From Acidobacteriota bacterium (lineage in GTDB: Bacteria; Acidobacteriota; Terriglobia; Terriglobales; Acidobacteriaceae): a DNA stretch of 28,214 bases. The stretch covers positions 1 through 28,214 of the forward strand of contig JAJZAL010000041.1 in the NCBI GenBank assembly GCA_021799405.1. Direction: 5' to 3'. The first letter of the stretch is position 1. Each line of letters starts with the position of its first letter. Positions 6,451-14,270 of this stretch are shown here, piece by piece. The translations under genes and the position numbers were made by a program. The notes beneath the pieces are model-generated. The model was not told the DNA's origin. It saw only the letters and a program-made list of their open reading frames with translations, and made no database searches.

Positions 6451-7401
6451 TCAGAACGATCCGATCGAACCGATCAGATCCCGAACGCCGTTCACTTCGG
6501 GCAGCGGCCCGATCTGCGGGCGCAGCCACATGCGGAGCCAGAGGCAGCCGTGGACACGGACCAGACGCGACTCGGCCGGCTTATTTTTTTCAAGCGCCCT
6601 CGAAAACGCCTGCGCCAGCGCCGCCTCTGAAACCGCCTCAATCAGTTCAGCCGGCGGAAAACCCGATTCCAGCATGCGCACGTGCGCTTCGCGAAAGTGC
6701 GCCTGCTGCACGATCCCGCTCTCGACCCGCAGCCCCGTCATTTGCTCCACGCCAAAGGCCAGCGCCGGGTCAAGGCCCTGCTCGAATCCCAGGTAAAGCA
6801 GTCTGCCCGCCGCAACGCGCAGCGGGAGCGCCCCAAATGCCTCGACAAACAGCCGCGGCATCGCAGTTGCGAGCCATTCAGGCGCGTGCTGTTCCAAAGG
6901 CAGCACCGGGCAACTCCATTGCAAAGCCAGCGCCCTGGTCACCACGGGCTCGCTGACCGCATGCTGGCGGACCAGCCACTCGCCCAGTCTGCCTTTTCCC
7001 GCCGCTTTCTGGGCCTCCAGAGCCCGGCGCAGCTGGCTCTGCGTGATCCAACCCTGTTCCAGCAGGATCAGGCCGATCGGAATGCGATGGCGATGCGCCG
7101 CGATCCGGCCCGTTCCACGTCCGGAGACCTCGCGATGCAGCGCCGCCTCCACCCTGGCTCGCGTGCACTCCGCCGAGCAGCTCCAGCCGCCCTCGAACAT
7201 CGGCGTCGAACGGCTTCGCCAAAGCTGCAGCCAGCCGGAGTTGCAGCCGGGATGAGCGCAGGTGGCAAAGAGCCTCGACGGCCTCCCCGGCGAAACAGCA
7301 CTGCGCCAGCCTGACGATTCCCCCAGCGACTCTTCGCTTGCAAGGCTCGCCACCGGAAGCCGTCCCTCCCGGGTACGCGGGCTTCGCTTCAGAATAGGCA
7401 T
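6451..7401 (-). CDS. Zinc-ribbon plus MshEN (GspE N-domain) protein, possible cyclic-di-GMP sensor
   Basis: This 316-residue protein has no standard flagellar name. Residues 48-79 contain four cysteines (C48, C53, C75, C79; CAHPGC then CSAEC), suggesting a zinc-binding site. Residues 108-161 contain two tandem 24-residue motifs, PIGLILLEQG...LRRALEAQ (108-131) and RLGEWLVRQH...VTRALALQ (138-161). They fit the MshEN consensus RLGxxLxxxG-x6-LxxxLxxQ, except that the first lacks the leading Arg and the second has His for Gly. MshEN is the cyclic-di-GMP-binding N-domain of some type II secretion and type IV pilus ATPases. No Walker motifs or ATPase domain follow. The ATG at 7401 lies within fliN (13-nt overlap) with GGAG 8 nt upstream, so it is co-translated with the switch protein. 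Ligand binding and motor function are inference. Confidence 0.7.
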   Translation of the reverse strand: MPILKRSPRTREGRLPVASLASEESLGESSGWRSAVSPGRPSRLFATCAHPGCNSGWLQLWRSRSTPMFEGGWSCSAECTRARVEAALHREVSGRGTGRIAAHRHRIPIGLILLEQGWITQSQLRRALEAQKAAGKGRLGEWLVRQHAVSEPVVTRALALQWSCPVLPLEQHAPEWLATAMPRLFVEAFGALPLRVAAGRLLYLGFEQGLDPALAFGVEQMTGLRVESGIVQQAHFREAHVRMLESGFPPAELIEAVSEAALAQAFSRALEKNKPAESRLVRVHGCLWLRMWLRPQIGPLPEVNGVRDLIGSIGSF

Positions 7402-8123
7402 CGTATGCTCTCCAGACGCTTTTTGGGTTCGGCCACCTCGCTCACGCGCAGGCCGAAGTTGCCGTTCACCAGCACCACCTCGCCGCGCGCCACAATCTTG
7501 TCGCCAATGATCAGATCCACCGGATCGGAGACGTGCCGGTCCAGTTGCACCACATCTCCCGGCCCCAGGTCGAGAATCTCCCCGAGCGGCATCTCGCGCG
7601 AGCCAAAGCGCAGTGATGCCTCCAACTCCACATCGAGCAGCAATTCCAGCCCCGGACTCAAGGCCCGTGGCGTCCGCTCCAGCTCGGACGCAAGGCTCGC
7701 ACCGGATTCGGCTGCTCGCGTTTCATCGCGGACCAGGATCGTCCACGAGCGATCGCCGGAGCTTAACTGAAACGCGCGCGAAACCTCGATGCGCCCGGAA
7801 ACTGCCTCGAACTTTTCCAGCCGACACTTCTTTCCTGCCGTGGCGAGAAGATCTCCGGCTGCGGCCTCGGACGTCTCACGCAACAGCTCGCCCCATCCGG
7901 CCTTCTGATCCACGCCTTCCCCCAGCAGCGGAGCCGACAGGATCGCGCCATCTAGAGAAACCGTAAACCACCCCTCCACATCCCCGGCCAGGAAGGCTGC
8001 AAAGCCAAACGAGTCCTCCCTCGGAGGCTCAGGCGGGGCCTCGGCGAACCCGGGCTCTCCAGACAGTGCCTGAGGGAATAATGCCGCGGCCGCTATCGTC
8101 CAAGATTCCAAATAACTCTTCAT
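7389..8123 (-). CDS. fliN: Flagellar switch protein FliN with CheC-like N-terminal extension
   Basis: The C-terminal region (about 160-231) is a SpoA domain typical of FliN: LLLDVELEASLRFGSREMPL, GEILDLGPGDVVQLDRHVSD, then PVDLIIGDKIVARGEVVLVN. FliN forms the lower C-ring and helps dock CheY-P. At 244 residues it is far longer than a minimal FliN (about 100-140). The extra region at 37-133 resembles the CheC/CheX fold (FLAGDVEGWFTVSLDG; WGELLRETSEAAAGD), as in FliY, but the Asn of the catalytic E-x-x-N is not seen (ETSEA). It may be an inactive binding domain. The ATG overlaps the fliM stop (ATGA) with GAGG 7 nt upstream. A second SpoA protein is encoded at 15572-15991. Confidence 0.85.
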   Translation of the reverse strand: MKSYLESWTIAAAALFPQALSGEPGFAEAPPEPPREDSFGFAAFLAGDVEGWFTVSLDGAILSAPLLGEGVDQKAGWGELLRETSEAAAGDLLATAGKKCRLEKFEAVSGRIEVSRAFQLSSGDRSWTILVRDETRAAESGASLASELERTPRALSPGLELLLDVELEASLRFGSREMPLGEILDLGPGDVVQLDRHVSDPVDLIIGDKIVARGEVVLVNGNFGLRVSEVAEPKKRLESIRCLF

Positions 8124-9085
8124 CTCTCCACCTCAACCAATGTGCGCTCCACGTGAGCTCCGCGATACGCGCCAAGCCGGATCGCCTGCGCGCTGGCGAG
8201 TACCTGGCCGCCCACGCGCAACACCGGATCGGTGCTGGCCGGCAGGCCAAGGTCAAGAACGCTTCCGGGCTCCAGAGTTTCAAGAGCGCCGGCCACCAGC
8301 CGCACCGCCGGCAGTTGCAGCGAGCCGCCGAAGCGGATCCGCCGCGCCACCGCCTCGACCCGCGCGCGCGCCTCGCCGGTGTGACGCCGCCTGCGCCCCC
8401 AATCCGAGGTCAGCCTGCGCAGGATGGTGTTGGCCACCACTGCGGGAAAGGCCAGGTTGAGTAACCCTGAACTGTGCGGCATGCGGATTTCAAAACTCAG
8501 GCAAAGCGTCTTTTCCGCCACCGAGATCACCCGCGCCACCTGGGTCTGCATCTGGCGCCGTTCGAAGTTGAAGCTCAGGCCCACCGGCTGCCAGGCCGCC
8601 GTCAGCTCGCGGCAGATGATCTCCACCACGCTCCCCAGGATTGATTCCTCGATGTCGGTCAGCTCGCGCAACGGCCCATCCCTGCCCTCGCCGCCCAGCA
8701 GCAGGTCGATGATGGGCGGCGCCAGCCCCAGGTCCAGTTGCAGCACCGAAAGCGCTCCCAATGGCTCCAGCCGCACCGACGCCACATAGCTGATCTCGGG
8801 AATGCGCAGCAGAAAATCATTGAAGAGGATCTGCTCGGCCGAAACCAGATTGACCTGAAAGCGCGTGCGCAGCCACGCGGCCAGATTGTGCGTGAGATTG
8901 CGCGCGAACAGGTCATTGAGCAGGCTGATCGCGCGCAGCTGATCATTCGAAATCTGCCCGGCCGAGGAAAAACTGTAAGGCACGACCCGGGCCCGCACAT
9001 CCGCGGCCGCCGCGGCCGAAGTCGAACTCCGCGCCGCCTCAAAGAGCGCGTCGATTTCATCCTGCTTCAGTGTCTTTTCCGCCAA
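8120..9085 (-). CDS. fliM: Flagellar motor switch protein FliM
   Basis: FliM is the middle C-ring protein that binds CheY-P and sets rotation direction. The N-terminus carries the family peptide LKQDEIDALFEA (usually LSQDEIDALL). The CheC-like middle domain follows (FARNLTHNLAAWLRTRFQVN, then LRIPEISYVASVRLEPLGAL and LLLGGEGRDGPLRELTDIEE), and a C-terminal SpoA domain ends the protein. The open frame extends to a GTG at 9115, but I chose TTG at 9085: GGGAGG lies about 8 nt upstream and it places the DEIDALF peptide at the normal distance from the start. This gives 321 residues. The gene lies between fliA and fliN and overlaps fliN by 4 nt. Confidence 0.93.
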   Translation of the reverse strand: MAEKTLKQDEIDALFEAARSSTSAAAAADVRARVVPYSFSSAGQISNDQLRAISLLNDLFARNLTHNLAAWLRTRFQVNLVSAEQILFNDFLLRIPEISYVASVRLEPLGALSVLQLDLGLAPPIIDLLLGGEGRDGPLRELTDIEESILGSVVEIICRELTAAWQPVGLSFNFERRQMQTQVARVISVAEKTLCLSFEIRMPHSSGLLNLAFPAVVANTILRRLTSDWGRRRRHTGEARARVEAVARRIRFGGSLQLPAVRLVAGALETLEPGSVLDLGLPASTDPVLRVGGQVLASAQAIRLGAYRGAHVERTLVEVER

Positions 9086-9238
9086 TTCCGTCCCTCCCAC
9101 CGTTTTGCCTCGCACGGATTCGCCTGGTCATCAGCTTTTGCCGGCTTCGCTCCGCCATGCCGCGCTCCGGGTGCCGGGAGACCGGAGAATCAAGCAGCCA
9201 CTTTACTGGCCCCTTTACGCCTCGCCAGCCTGCCCGAG

Positions 9239-10096
9239 TCAACCTCGTTGCGCCGTTTGCGGCCTCCGCGGCGCTCGCTGCTGAAAGGCCCCGCGCGCCG
9301 CCAGATCCTTCAGCGCGCCGCGCAGATGCAACACCGCCGAGGCATGAATCTGGGAGACGCGCGACTCGACCACCCCCATCGCCAACCCGATCTCGCGCAT
9401 GGTCATCTCTTCGTAGTAGTAGAGCGTCATCACCAGCCGCTCCCGCTCGGGCAGGTTGGCGATCGCTTCGGTAAGCCGCTCTTCAAGCTCGCCCCGCAGG
9501 CAACGGAAGAGCGGGTTTTCCTCGGGCCGGCCCGGCACATAGGCCAGCTCTTCCTCACCCGATTCCTCGTTGCGTTCGATGTGCAACGTGCCGATCTCCA
9601 GGCCCTTCAGCTCCCCCAGCAACTGCTGGTACGCTTCCAGGTCCAGCCCCATCTCCGCAGCCACTTCAGCGTCTCCCGGGGCGCGGCCCAGGCGCGCGGT
9701 CAGCACGCGAATCGCCTCTTCGACCGCCCGGCCCTTGCGGCGCAGCTCGCGCGGGCTCCAATCGAGCGTCCTGAGGCTGTCCAGAATCGCGCCACGGATG
9801 CGGAACTGCGCATAACTGCGAAACTGCACCTTCTTTTCGGGATCGAACTTGGAGAAGGCGTCCATCAATCCCACCACACCGGCCGAAACCAGATCCTCCA
9901 TATCCACATGCTGCGGGAGCCGCTCATGGATGCGCCGCGCGAGATAACGCACGATCGGCAAGTGCTCGAGCAGCACGCGCTCCTGCTCCCCATTCAGCAC
10001 CGGGACAGCCGCCGCGACGGGTGGATATCCTCCTCCTGGCATGCCCTTACGCGCCCTCCGTTGATCTCCTGCTGCAACCGCTGCATCTGTCGCCAT
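9239..10096 (-). CDS. fliA: Flagellar sigma factor FliA (sigma-28)
   Basis: FliA directs RNA polymerase to late flagellar and chemotaxis promoters. The 285-residue protein has region 2 at about 43-112 (LLEHLPIVRYLARRIHERLP, then DLVSAGVVGLMDAFSKFDP and FRSYAQFRIRGAILDSLRTL), followed by DWSPRELRRKGR typical of FliA/WhiG. Region 3 is around 125-160 and region 4 at about 207-262 (LPERERLVMTLYYYEEMTMR, EIGLAMGVVESRVSQIHASA). The first 35 residues are a low-complexity extension. GGGGAG stands 6 nt before the ATG. The gene directly follows flhA with no flhF or flhG between them, unlike the order in many polar flagellates. Its inhibitor FlgM is encoded at 172-471. Confidence 0.95.
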   Translation of the reverse strand: MATDAAVAAGDQRRARKGMPGGGYPPVAAAVPVLNGEQERVLLEHLPIVRYLARRIHERLPQHVDMEDLVSAGVVGLMDAFSKFDPEKKVQFRSYAQFRIRGAILDSLRTLDWSPRELRRKGRAVEEAIRVLTARLGRAPGDAEVAAEMGLDLEAYQQLLGELKGLEIGTLHIERNEESGEEELAYVPGRPEENPLFRCLRGELEERLTEAIANLPERERLVMTLYYYEEMTMREIGLAMGVVESRVSQIHASAVLHLRGALKDLAARGAFQQRAPRRPQTAQRG

Positions 10097-10169
10097 CGCA
10101 GTCTCCCCTTACTGAACCCAAAGCTTCCGCGGATATGCCCTCATCGCCTGGCCCATCTACCCTGCCGCC

Positions 10170-12275
10170 TCAGCGCACCGTTCCGACCGGCCGCAAACGG
10201 GTCTCCGGAGGAATCTCCACGGCGGCAACCACCGCCAGGCGCGGCAATACCGGCTCCAGCCAGCGCCGCACGGAATACCGGGCCGGACTGGGACAAAGAA
10301 GCACGGGCATTGCCGCGTTGGGGGCCGCGCCGATGAGTTGTCTCACAGAATCGGCCAGCCGCCGGACCACCGGAGTCCCCGGCGCCGCGTTGGCCGCGAG
10401 CAATCGCTGGCCGGATTCCGGCGCCAGCGTCGAGAGAATCTCCTCTTCGAGCGACGGATCCAGCAGCAGTATCGGCAACTGGCCCTCGCCATCGAGCAGC
10501 GGCCGGACCAGACGCCGCCCCATCGCCTGCCGCGCGGCTTCGACCAGTGCGACCAGGCCCTTGTTCACCGGCGCCGTCTCCACCAGCGCCTCCAGAATCG
10601 ATCCCAGGTCGCGGATGGAGACGCGCTCGCGCAAAAGCTGCTCCAGCACCCGGCCCACCTCGCCCAGCGTCAGCAGCTTGGGCACCAACTCTTCCAGCAG
10701 CTTGGGATGGCTCTCGTTGAGCGAGTCCAGCAGCCGCTTGATCTCCGCCCTGCCCAGCAACTCCCAGGCATGCTGCCGGATCAGCTCGCCCAGATGCGTG
10801 GTGATCACCGTGACCGCATCAACGACGGAATAGCCGGCGGCCATGGCCTGATCCTCCAATGCCGGAACGATCCAGACCGCCGGCACACCGAATGCCGGTT
10901 CGCGTGTCTCCTTCCCCGGCAGGGGACGGCGGCCGGCCTCGCCGGAGACCGCCAGAAGTTGCGCGCCTTCCGTCTGCCAGCGGCCAACTTCTATGCCGCG
11001 TAGCGAGAAGACGTATTCGCGCGGCTTGAGGCGCAGATTGTCCGAGATATGCACGGGCGGCACCAGAAAGCCCATCTCCGCGGAGAGATGGCGGCGCAGC
11101 GAGCGCACCCGGTTGAGCAGCTGCCCGCCCTGCTTCTCATCCACCAGCGGAATCAACTGAAAGCCAATCTCCAGAGTCAGGTCTTCCAGGCGCAGCAGCG
11201 ATGCCAGTTCCAAACCTTGCGCCTGTTCAGCTTTTTTCTTCTCACCCGCCGCAGCCGCTTCCGGCAGGGTTGCGGCTCCCGCTTGCGCCGCCATGCGCCG
11301 CCCACCCCAGAAGAGCCCTCCCGCCACGGCCAGGAAGGCCAGTTTGGGCAATCCCGGAATCAGGCACATCGCCCCGGAAACGAGACCGGCCAGGTAGAGC
11401 GTGGCCGGCCGGGCCAGCAGTTGGTGGCGGATCTCGCTGCCCAGCATTCCGGCTGAGTTGGCGCGGGTCAGCGTGATGCCTCCGGCCACCGAGACCAGCA
11501 GCGACGGAATCAACGTCACCAGCCCATCGCCCACCGTCAGCACGGTATAGGTGCGCGCCGCCTCACCCAGCGCGATGCCCTGCTGCAACGTCCCGATCAG
11601 CAGGCCCGCGATGATGTTGATGGACGTAATCAGGATTGTGGCCAGCGAGTCGCGCTGGTTGAAACGCGCCGCGCCGTCCATCGCGCCATAGAACTCGGCC
11701 TCGCGGGCGATCGCCTGGCGCCTCCGCCTCGCCTCCGCCTCGTCGATCAGACCGGCGTTCATATCGGCGTCGATCGCCATCTGCTTGCCCGGCAACGCGT
11801 CGAGCGTGAAGCGGGCCGTCACCTCGGCGGTGCGCACCGCACCATGAGAAACCACTAAGAATTGAATCGCCACCAGCGCCAGGAAGAGGACAAAGCCGAC
11901 CACGTAGTTGCCGCCCACCACGAACTGCCCGAAGGCCTCGATGACCTTGCCTGCTGCTGCTGTGCCCTCCTGCCCATGCAGCAGGATGCGGCGGCTGGAG
12001 GCGATGTTCAGAGCCAGCCGGAAGAGCGTGAGCAACAGGAGCAGCGTGGGAAAGACCGACAACTCAACGGCGCGGCGGATCTGGATCGCGGAGAGAAAGA
12101 CAATACACGAGGCCGCCATCGAGAGCGCCAGCAGAAAGTCCAGCCCCGCGGCCGGCAGCGGCACCAGCATGACAAAGATCACGCTGATGGCGGCCAATGG
12201 CAGCATGTATTCGCGCAGCCTCTGCCAGATCGGTTGCGCCGGCAGCGAACCGGCCGGCAATGCCGTCGTGCTCAT
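10170..12275 (-). CDS. flhA: Flagellar export gate protein FlhA
   Basis: FlhA is the large gate subunit of the flagellar type III export apparatus. The 701-residue protein has about eight hydrophobic segments in its first 330 residues. It carries the FHIPEP signature around 155-180 (RFTLDALPGKQMAIDADMNA), an Ala/Lys-rich linker at about 335-355, and a cytoplasmic domain from about 360 to the end (VDEKQGGQLLNRVRSLRRHL; YSVVDAVTVITTHLGELIRQ). A strong AGGAGG lies 6 nt upstream of the ATG, which overlaps the flhB stop by 4 nt. Length and motifs are normal and no frameshift is seen. Confidence 0.98.
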   Translation of the reverse strand: MSTTALPAGSLPAQPIWQRLREYMLPLAAISVIFVMLVPLPAAGLDFLLALSMAASCIVFLSAIQIRRAVELSVFPTLLLLLTLFRLALNIASSRRILLHGQEGTAAAGKVIEAFGQFVVGGNYVVGFVLFLALVAIQFLVVSHGAVRTAEVTARFTLDALPGKQMAIDADMNAGLIDEAEARRRRQAIAREAEFYGAMDGAARFNQRDSLATILITSINIIAGLLIGTLQQGIALGEAARTYTVLTVGDGLVTLIPSLLVSVAGGITLTRANSAGMLGSEIRHQLLARPATLYLAGLVSGAMCLIPGLPKLAFLAVAGGLFWGGRRMAAQAGAATLPEAAAAGEKKKAEQAQGLELASLLRLEDLTLEIGFQLIPLVDEKQGGQLLNRVRSLRRHLSAEMGFLVPPVHISDNLRLKPREYVFSLRGIEVGRWQTEGAQLLAVSGEAGRRPLPGKETREPAFGVPAVWIVPALEDQAMAAGYSVVDAVTVITTHLGELIRQHAWELLGRAEIKRLLDSLNESHPKLLEELVPKLLTLGEVGRVLEQLLRERVSIRDLGSILEALVETAPVNKGLVALVEAARQAMGRRLVRPLLDGEGQLPILLLDPSLEEEILSTLAPESGQRLLAANAAPGTPVVRRLADSVRQLIGAAPNAAMPVLLCPSPARYSVRRWLEPVLPRLAVVAAVEIPPETRLRPVGTVR

Positions 12276-13405
12276 CGTGAACCTCCTTGCAGGAGCGCAT
12301 CGCCCGGGTGGGACTGGCTGGCGCGGGCGGCTTCGTGAGCCCGGCGCGCCTTCAGTTCAGCCTCGACGCGCTGGCGGTAGAGATAAGCCAGAATGGCAGC
12401 CACCGCCGCATACAGATCCACCGGGATGGCCTTGCCCACCTCGACCGAGCGGTAGAGCGAGCGCGCCAGCGGCGGATTCTCGATAATTGGCACGCCCGCC
12501 CACCGCGCCTCTGCCTTGATCTCTTCGGCCAGCAGGTTGCGCCCCTTGGCCAGCACCTTGGGCGTCTCCATGGTGGCGAAGTCGAAGCCCAGGGCCACGG
12601 CATAATGCGTCGGGTTGGTCAGCACCACGGCCGCACGCGCCACATCCGCCTTCACGCGGCGGCGGCGCATCTGCCGCTGCAACCCGCGAATGCGGCTGCG
12701 GATCTGCGGGCTGCCCTCGGTCTCCTTGTACTCATCGCGCAGGTCGTCGCGGCTCATCTTCAAACGCGACTCGCGGCTCTGCCACTCCACCATGTAATCG
12801 ATCGCCGACCAGCCGAAGAGCAGCCATGCCGCCGTCAGCAGCAGGCCGTAGATGTCGGAGCCAAGCAACTCCAGCCGCGCCGTCGAGAACGGCGGCACGG
12901 CAAGTTGCCGGGCAATGCGTTCGACGGCGAAGACAGCGAGCAAGGCCGCGGGGATGAGCGACTTGCCCAGCCGGGCCGCCGCGCGCAGCGAGAAGAGATT
13001 GCGGAGGTTCGAGACCGGATTGATGCGATCCGCCTTGAAGCCAATCGCTCCGGCATAAAAGCTGAGGCCGCCGGTCTGGAAAATTCCAGCCCCCAGCGCC
13101 GCCGCGGCTACCGCCGCCATCACCGCGGCCGGGCCGGCGAGCACCGCCAGCGCCAGGCCGCGCATGGCGCGCAGCGTGGGCACAATGGCGGACGGCTCCC
13201 AGTGGCCGGGCGCACCCATATCCAGAAAGGCGGCGTACGCTCCGCGCCATGCTTCAATCGAGCGGCCACCCACCGCGCCCAGCGCGATCACCCCGGCCAG
13301 AGTGCCGGCCGCCGCCGACAGCTCGCGGCTGTGCAGGATGTCGCCCTCGCGGCGCGCCTTCTCGCGGCGGTGCTGCGTGGCCTGTTCGGTGCGCTCTCCC
13401 GGCAT
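12272..13405 (-). CDS. flhB: Flagellar export protein FlhB
   Basis: FlhB switches export from rod/hook to filament substrates by cleaving itself. The 377-residue protein begins with the conserved ERTEQATQHRREKARREGDI, has four hydrophobic segments between about 35 and 205, and a charged linker (EWQSRESRLKMSRDDLRDEY). The autocleavage motif NPTH is intact at residues 264-267 (VLTNPTHYAVAL). The conserved C-terminal PIIENPPLARSLYRSVEVGK segment follows. The ATG lies just 3 nt beyond the fliR stop, and GGAGG sits in the last fliR codons, so the two are translationally coupled. The stop overlaps flhA by 4 nt. Confidence 0.97.
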   Translation of the reverse strand: MPGERTEQATQHRREKARREGDILHSRELSAAAGTLAGVIALGAVGGRSIEAWRGAYAAFLDMGAPGHWEPSAIVPTLRAMRGLALAVLAGPAAVMAAVAAAALGAGIFQTGGLSFYAGAIGFKADRINPVSNLRNLFSLRAAARLGKSLIPAALLAVFAVERIARQLAVPPFSTARLELLGSDIYGLLLTAAWLLFGWSAIDYMVEWQSRESRLKMSRDDLRDEYKETEGSPQIRSRIRGLQRQMRRRRVKADVARAAVVLTNPTHYAVALGFDFATMETPKVLAKGRNLLAEEIKAEARWAGVPIIENPPLARSLYRSVEVGKAIPVDLYAAVAAILAYLYRQRVEAELKARRAHEAARASQSHPGDALLQGGSR

Positions 13406-13408
13406 CGG

Positions 13409-14185
13409 CTATCCTCCGGCCCCGTGCGCCGGAGCCGCGATCAACCGCTGGGCCAGGTCAAGAAGTCCCGCAAAACGTGCCTCAATGAAGCGCGGCCACA
13501 GCGCCAGCGTGCCGGCCAAAACGGCAAAGCCGGTCAGCGTCTTCAGCGGTACGCTCAGCGACATCACCGGCAACTGCGGGCTGAGCTTTCCCATCAGCGC
13601 CACCGCGACTTCGACCAGCATGGTGGCCGCAAGCACCGGAGCAGCCAGCTCCACCGCCGCCAGAAAGATACCGGCGGCAGCGCGCACGATCGCCTGCGCG
13701 GACGTTGGCGCCAGCGCGTAACTCCCCAGCGGAGCAGCCTGAAAACTGCGCACCAGCGATGCCAGCAGAATTCGGTCCAGGCCAGCGCCAATCACCACCA
13801 GCGTGCCCAGCAGTTGAAACAGTTCGCCCAGAAGCGGCGTCTCGATCGACGAGCCGGGATCGAGCAGATTCACGAGGGAAAAACTGAACTGCAGACCTGC
13901 AATCTGCCCGGCGAAGAGCAGCATTTCATCGAGTAGAGCCAGGTTGAGGCCATAGACCAGTCCGACTGCCAACTCGCCCAGCAACGCCGAAAAACCCAGG
14001 GCCGGCCGCGACCCGGGCAGCGAGGCCACCAGCGGCGCCAGCAGAAATGCCACCGCTCCCACGAAGACCGCCTTGACACGCACCGGGATCGCTCTCGAAG
14101 AGAAGAAGGGCGCAAAGACCACGATTCCGCTCACCCTCACCAGGGCCAGCGTCATGGCGCTCAGAAAATTGCTCCAGTCAGTCAT
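13409..14185 (-). CDS. fliR: Flagellar export gate protein FliR
   Basis: FliR is an integral membrane subunit of the FliP5-FliQ4-FliR1 export gate. The 258-residue protein is hydrophobic throughout with about six membrane segments, including LALVRVSGIVVFAPFFSSRA near the N-terminus, conserved in FliR (RxxGxxxxxPxFSSRxIP), and LLGELFQLLGTLVVIGAGLD in the middle. The ATG at 14185 has no recognisable Shine-Dalgarno. Instead it directly follows a 7-bp repeat array that can also form half of an inverted repeat, so initiation here may be unusual. It lies between fliQ and flhB in the standard fliPQR-flhBA order. Confidence 0.95.
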   Translation of the reverse strand: MTDWSNFLSAMTLALVRVSGIVVFAPFFSSRAIPVRVKAVFVGAVAFLLAPLVASLPGSRPALGFSALLGELAVGLVYGLNLALLDEMLLFAGQIAGLQFSFSLVNLLDPGSSIETPLLGELFQLLGTLVVIGAGLDRILLASLVRSFQAAPLGSYALAPTSAQAIVRAAAGIFLAAVELAAPVLAATMLVEVAVALMGKLSPQLPVMSLSVPLKTLTGFAVLAGTLALWPRFIEARFAGLLDLAQRLIAAPAHGAGG

Positions 14186-14187
14186 TG

Positions 14188-14215
14188 GTCAGCTTTCAGC
14201 TATCGGCTTTCAGCT
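14188..14215 (-). repeat. Heptamer tandem array (family C, AGCTGAA) directly before fliR
   Basis: On the minus strand four units abut the fliR start: AGCTGAA, AGCCGAT, AGCTGAA, AGCTGAC, then CA and the ATG. The period (7 bp) and the phase of the central C-(T/C)-G match the arrays near flgG and flgI, though the sequence family differs. The array occupies the place where a Shine-Dalgarno would be expected. Confidence 0.85.
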
Positions 14216-14251
14216 TGTTCAGTGCCGGCATGCGCAGGCCCTGAAAGCTGA
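14189..14251. promoter_or_regulatory. Inverted repeat in the fliQ-fliR gap, possible fliR leader hairpin
   Basis: TCAGCTTTCAG at 14189-14199 is a perfect 11-bp inverted match to CTGAAAGCTGA at 14241-14251, with a 41-nt loop. In the fliR transcript this stem would lie a few nucleotides before the start codon. The arm next to fliR is part of the heptamer array, so the pairing could arise from one inverted repeat unit. It might modulate fliR translation; that is inference. Confidence 0.45.
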
Positions 14252-14270
14252 GGTTTGACAGCTACCTCTC

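Noticed and set aside
8738..10336. 532-codon plus-strand open frame opposite fliM and fliA
   Set aside because: Same pattern: antisense to clear genes, composition typical of a shadow frame.
12287..13936. 549-codon plus-strand open frame opposite flhB and fliR
   Set aside because: It is antisense to two well-recognised genes, is Arg/His/Gln-rich and matches no family; long shadow frames are common in GC-rich DNA.
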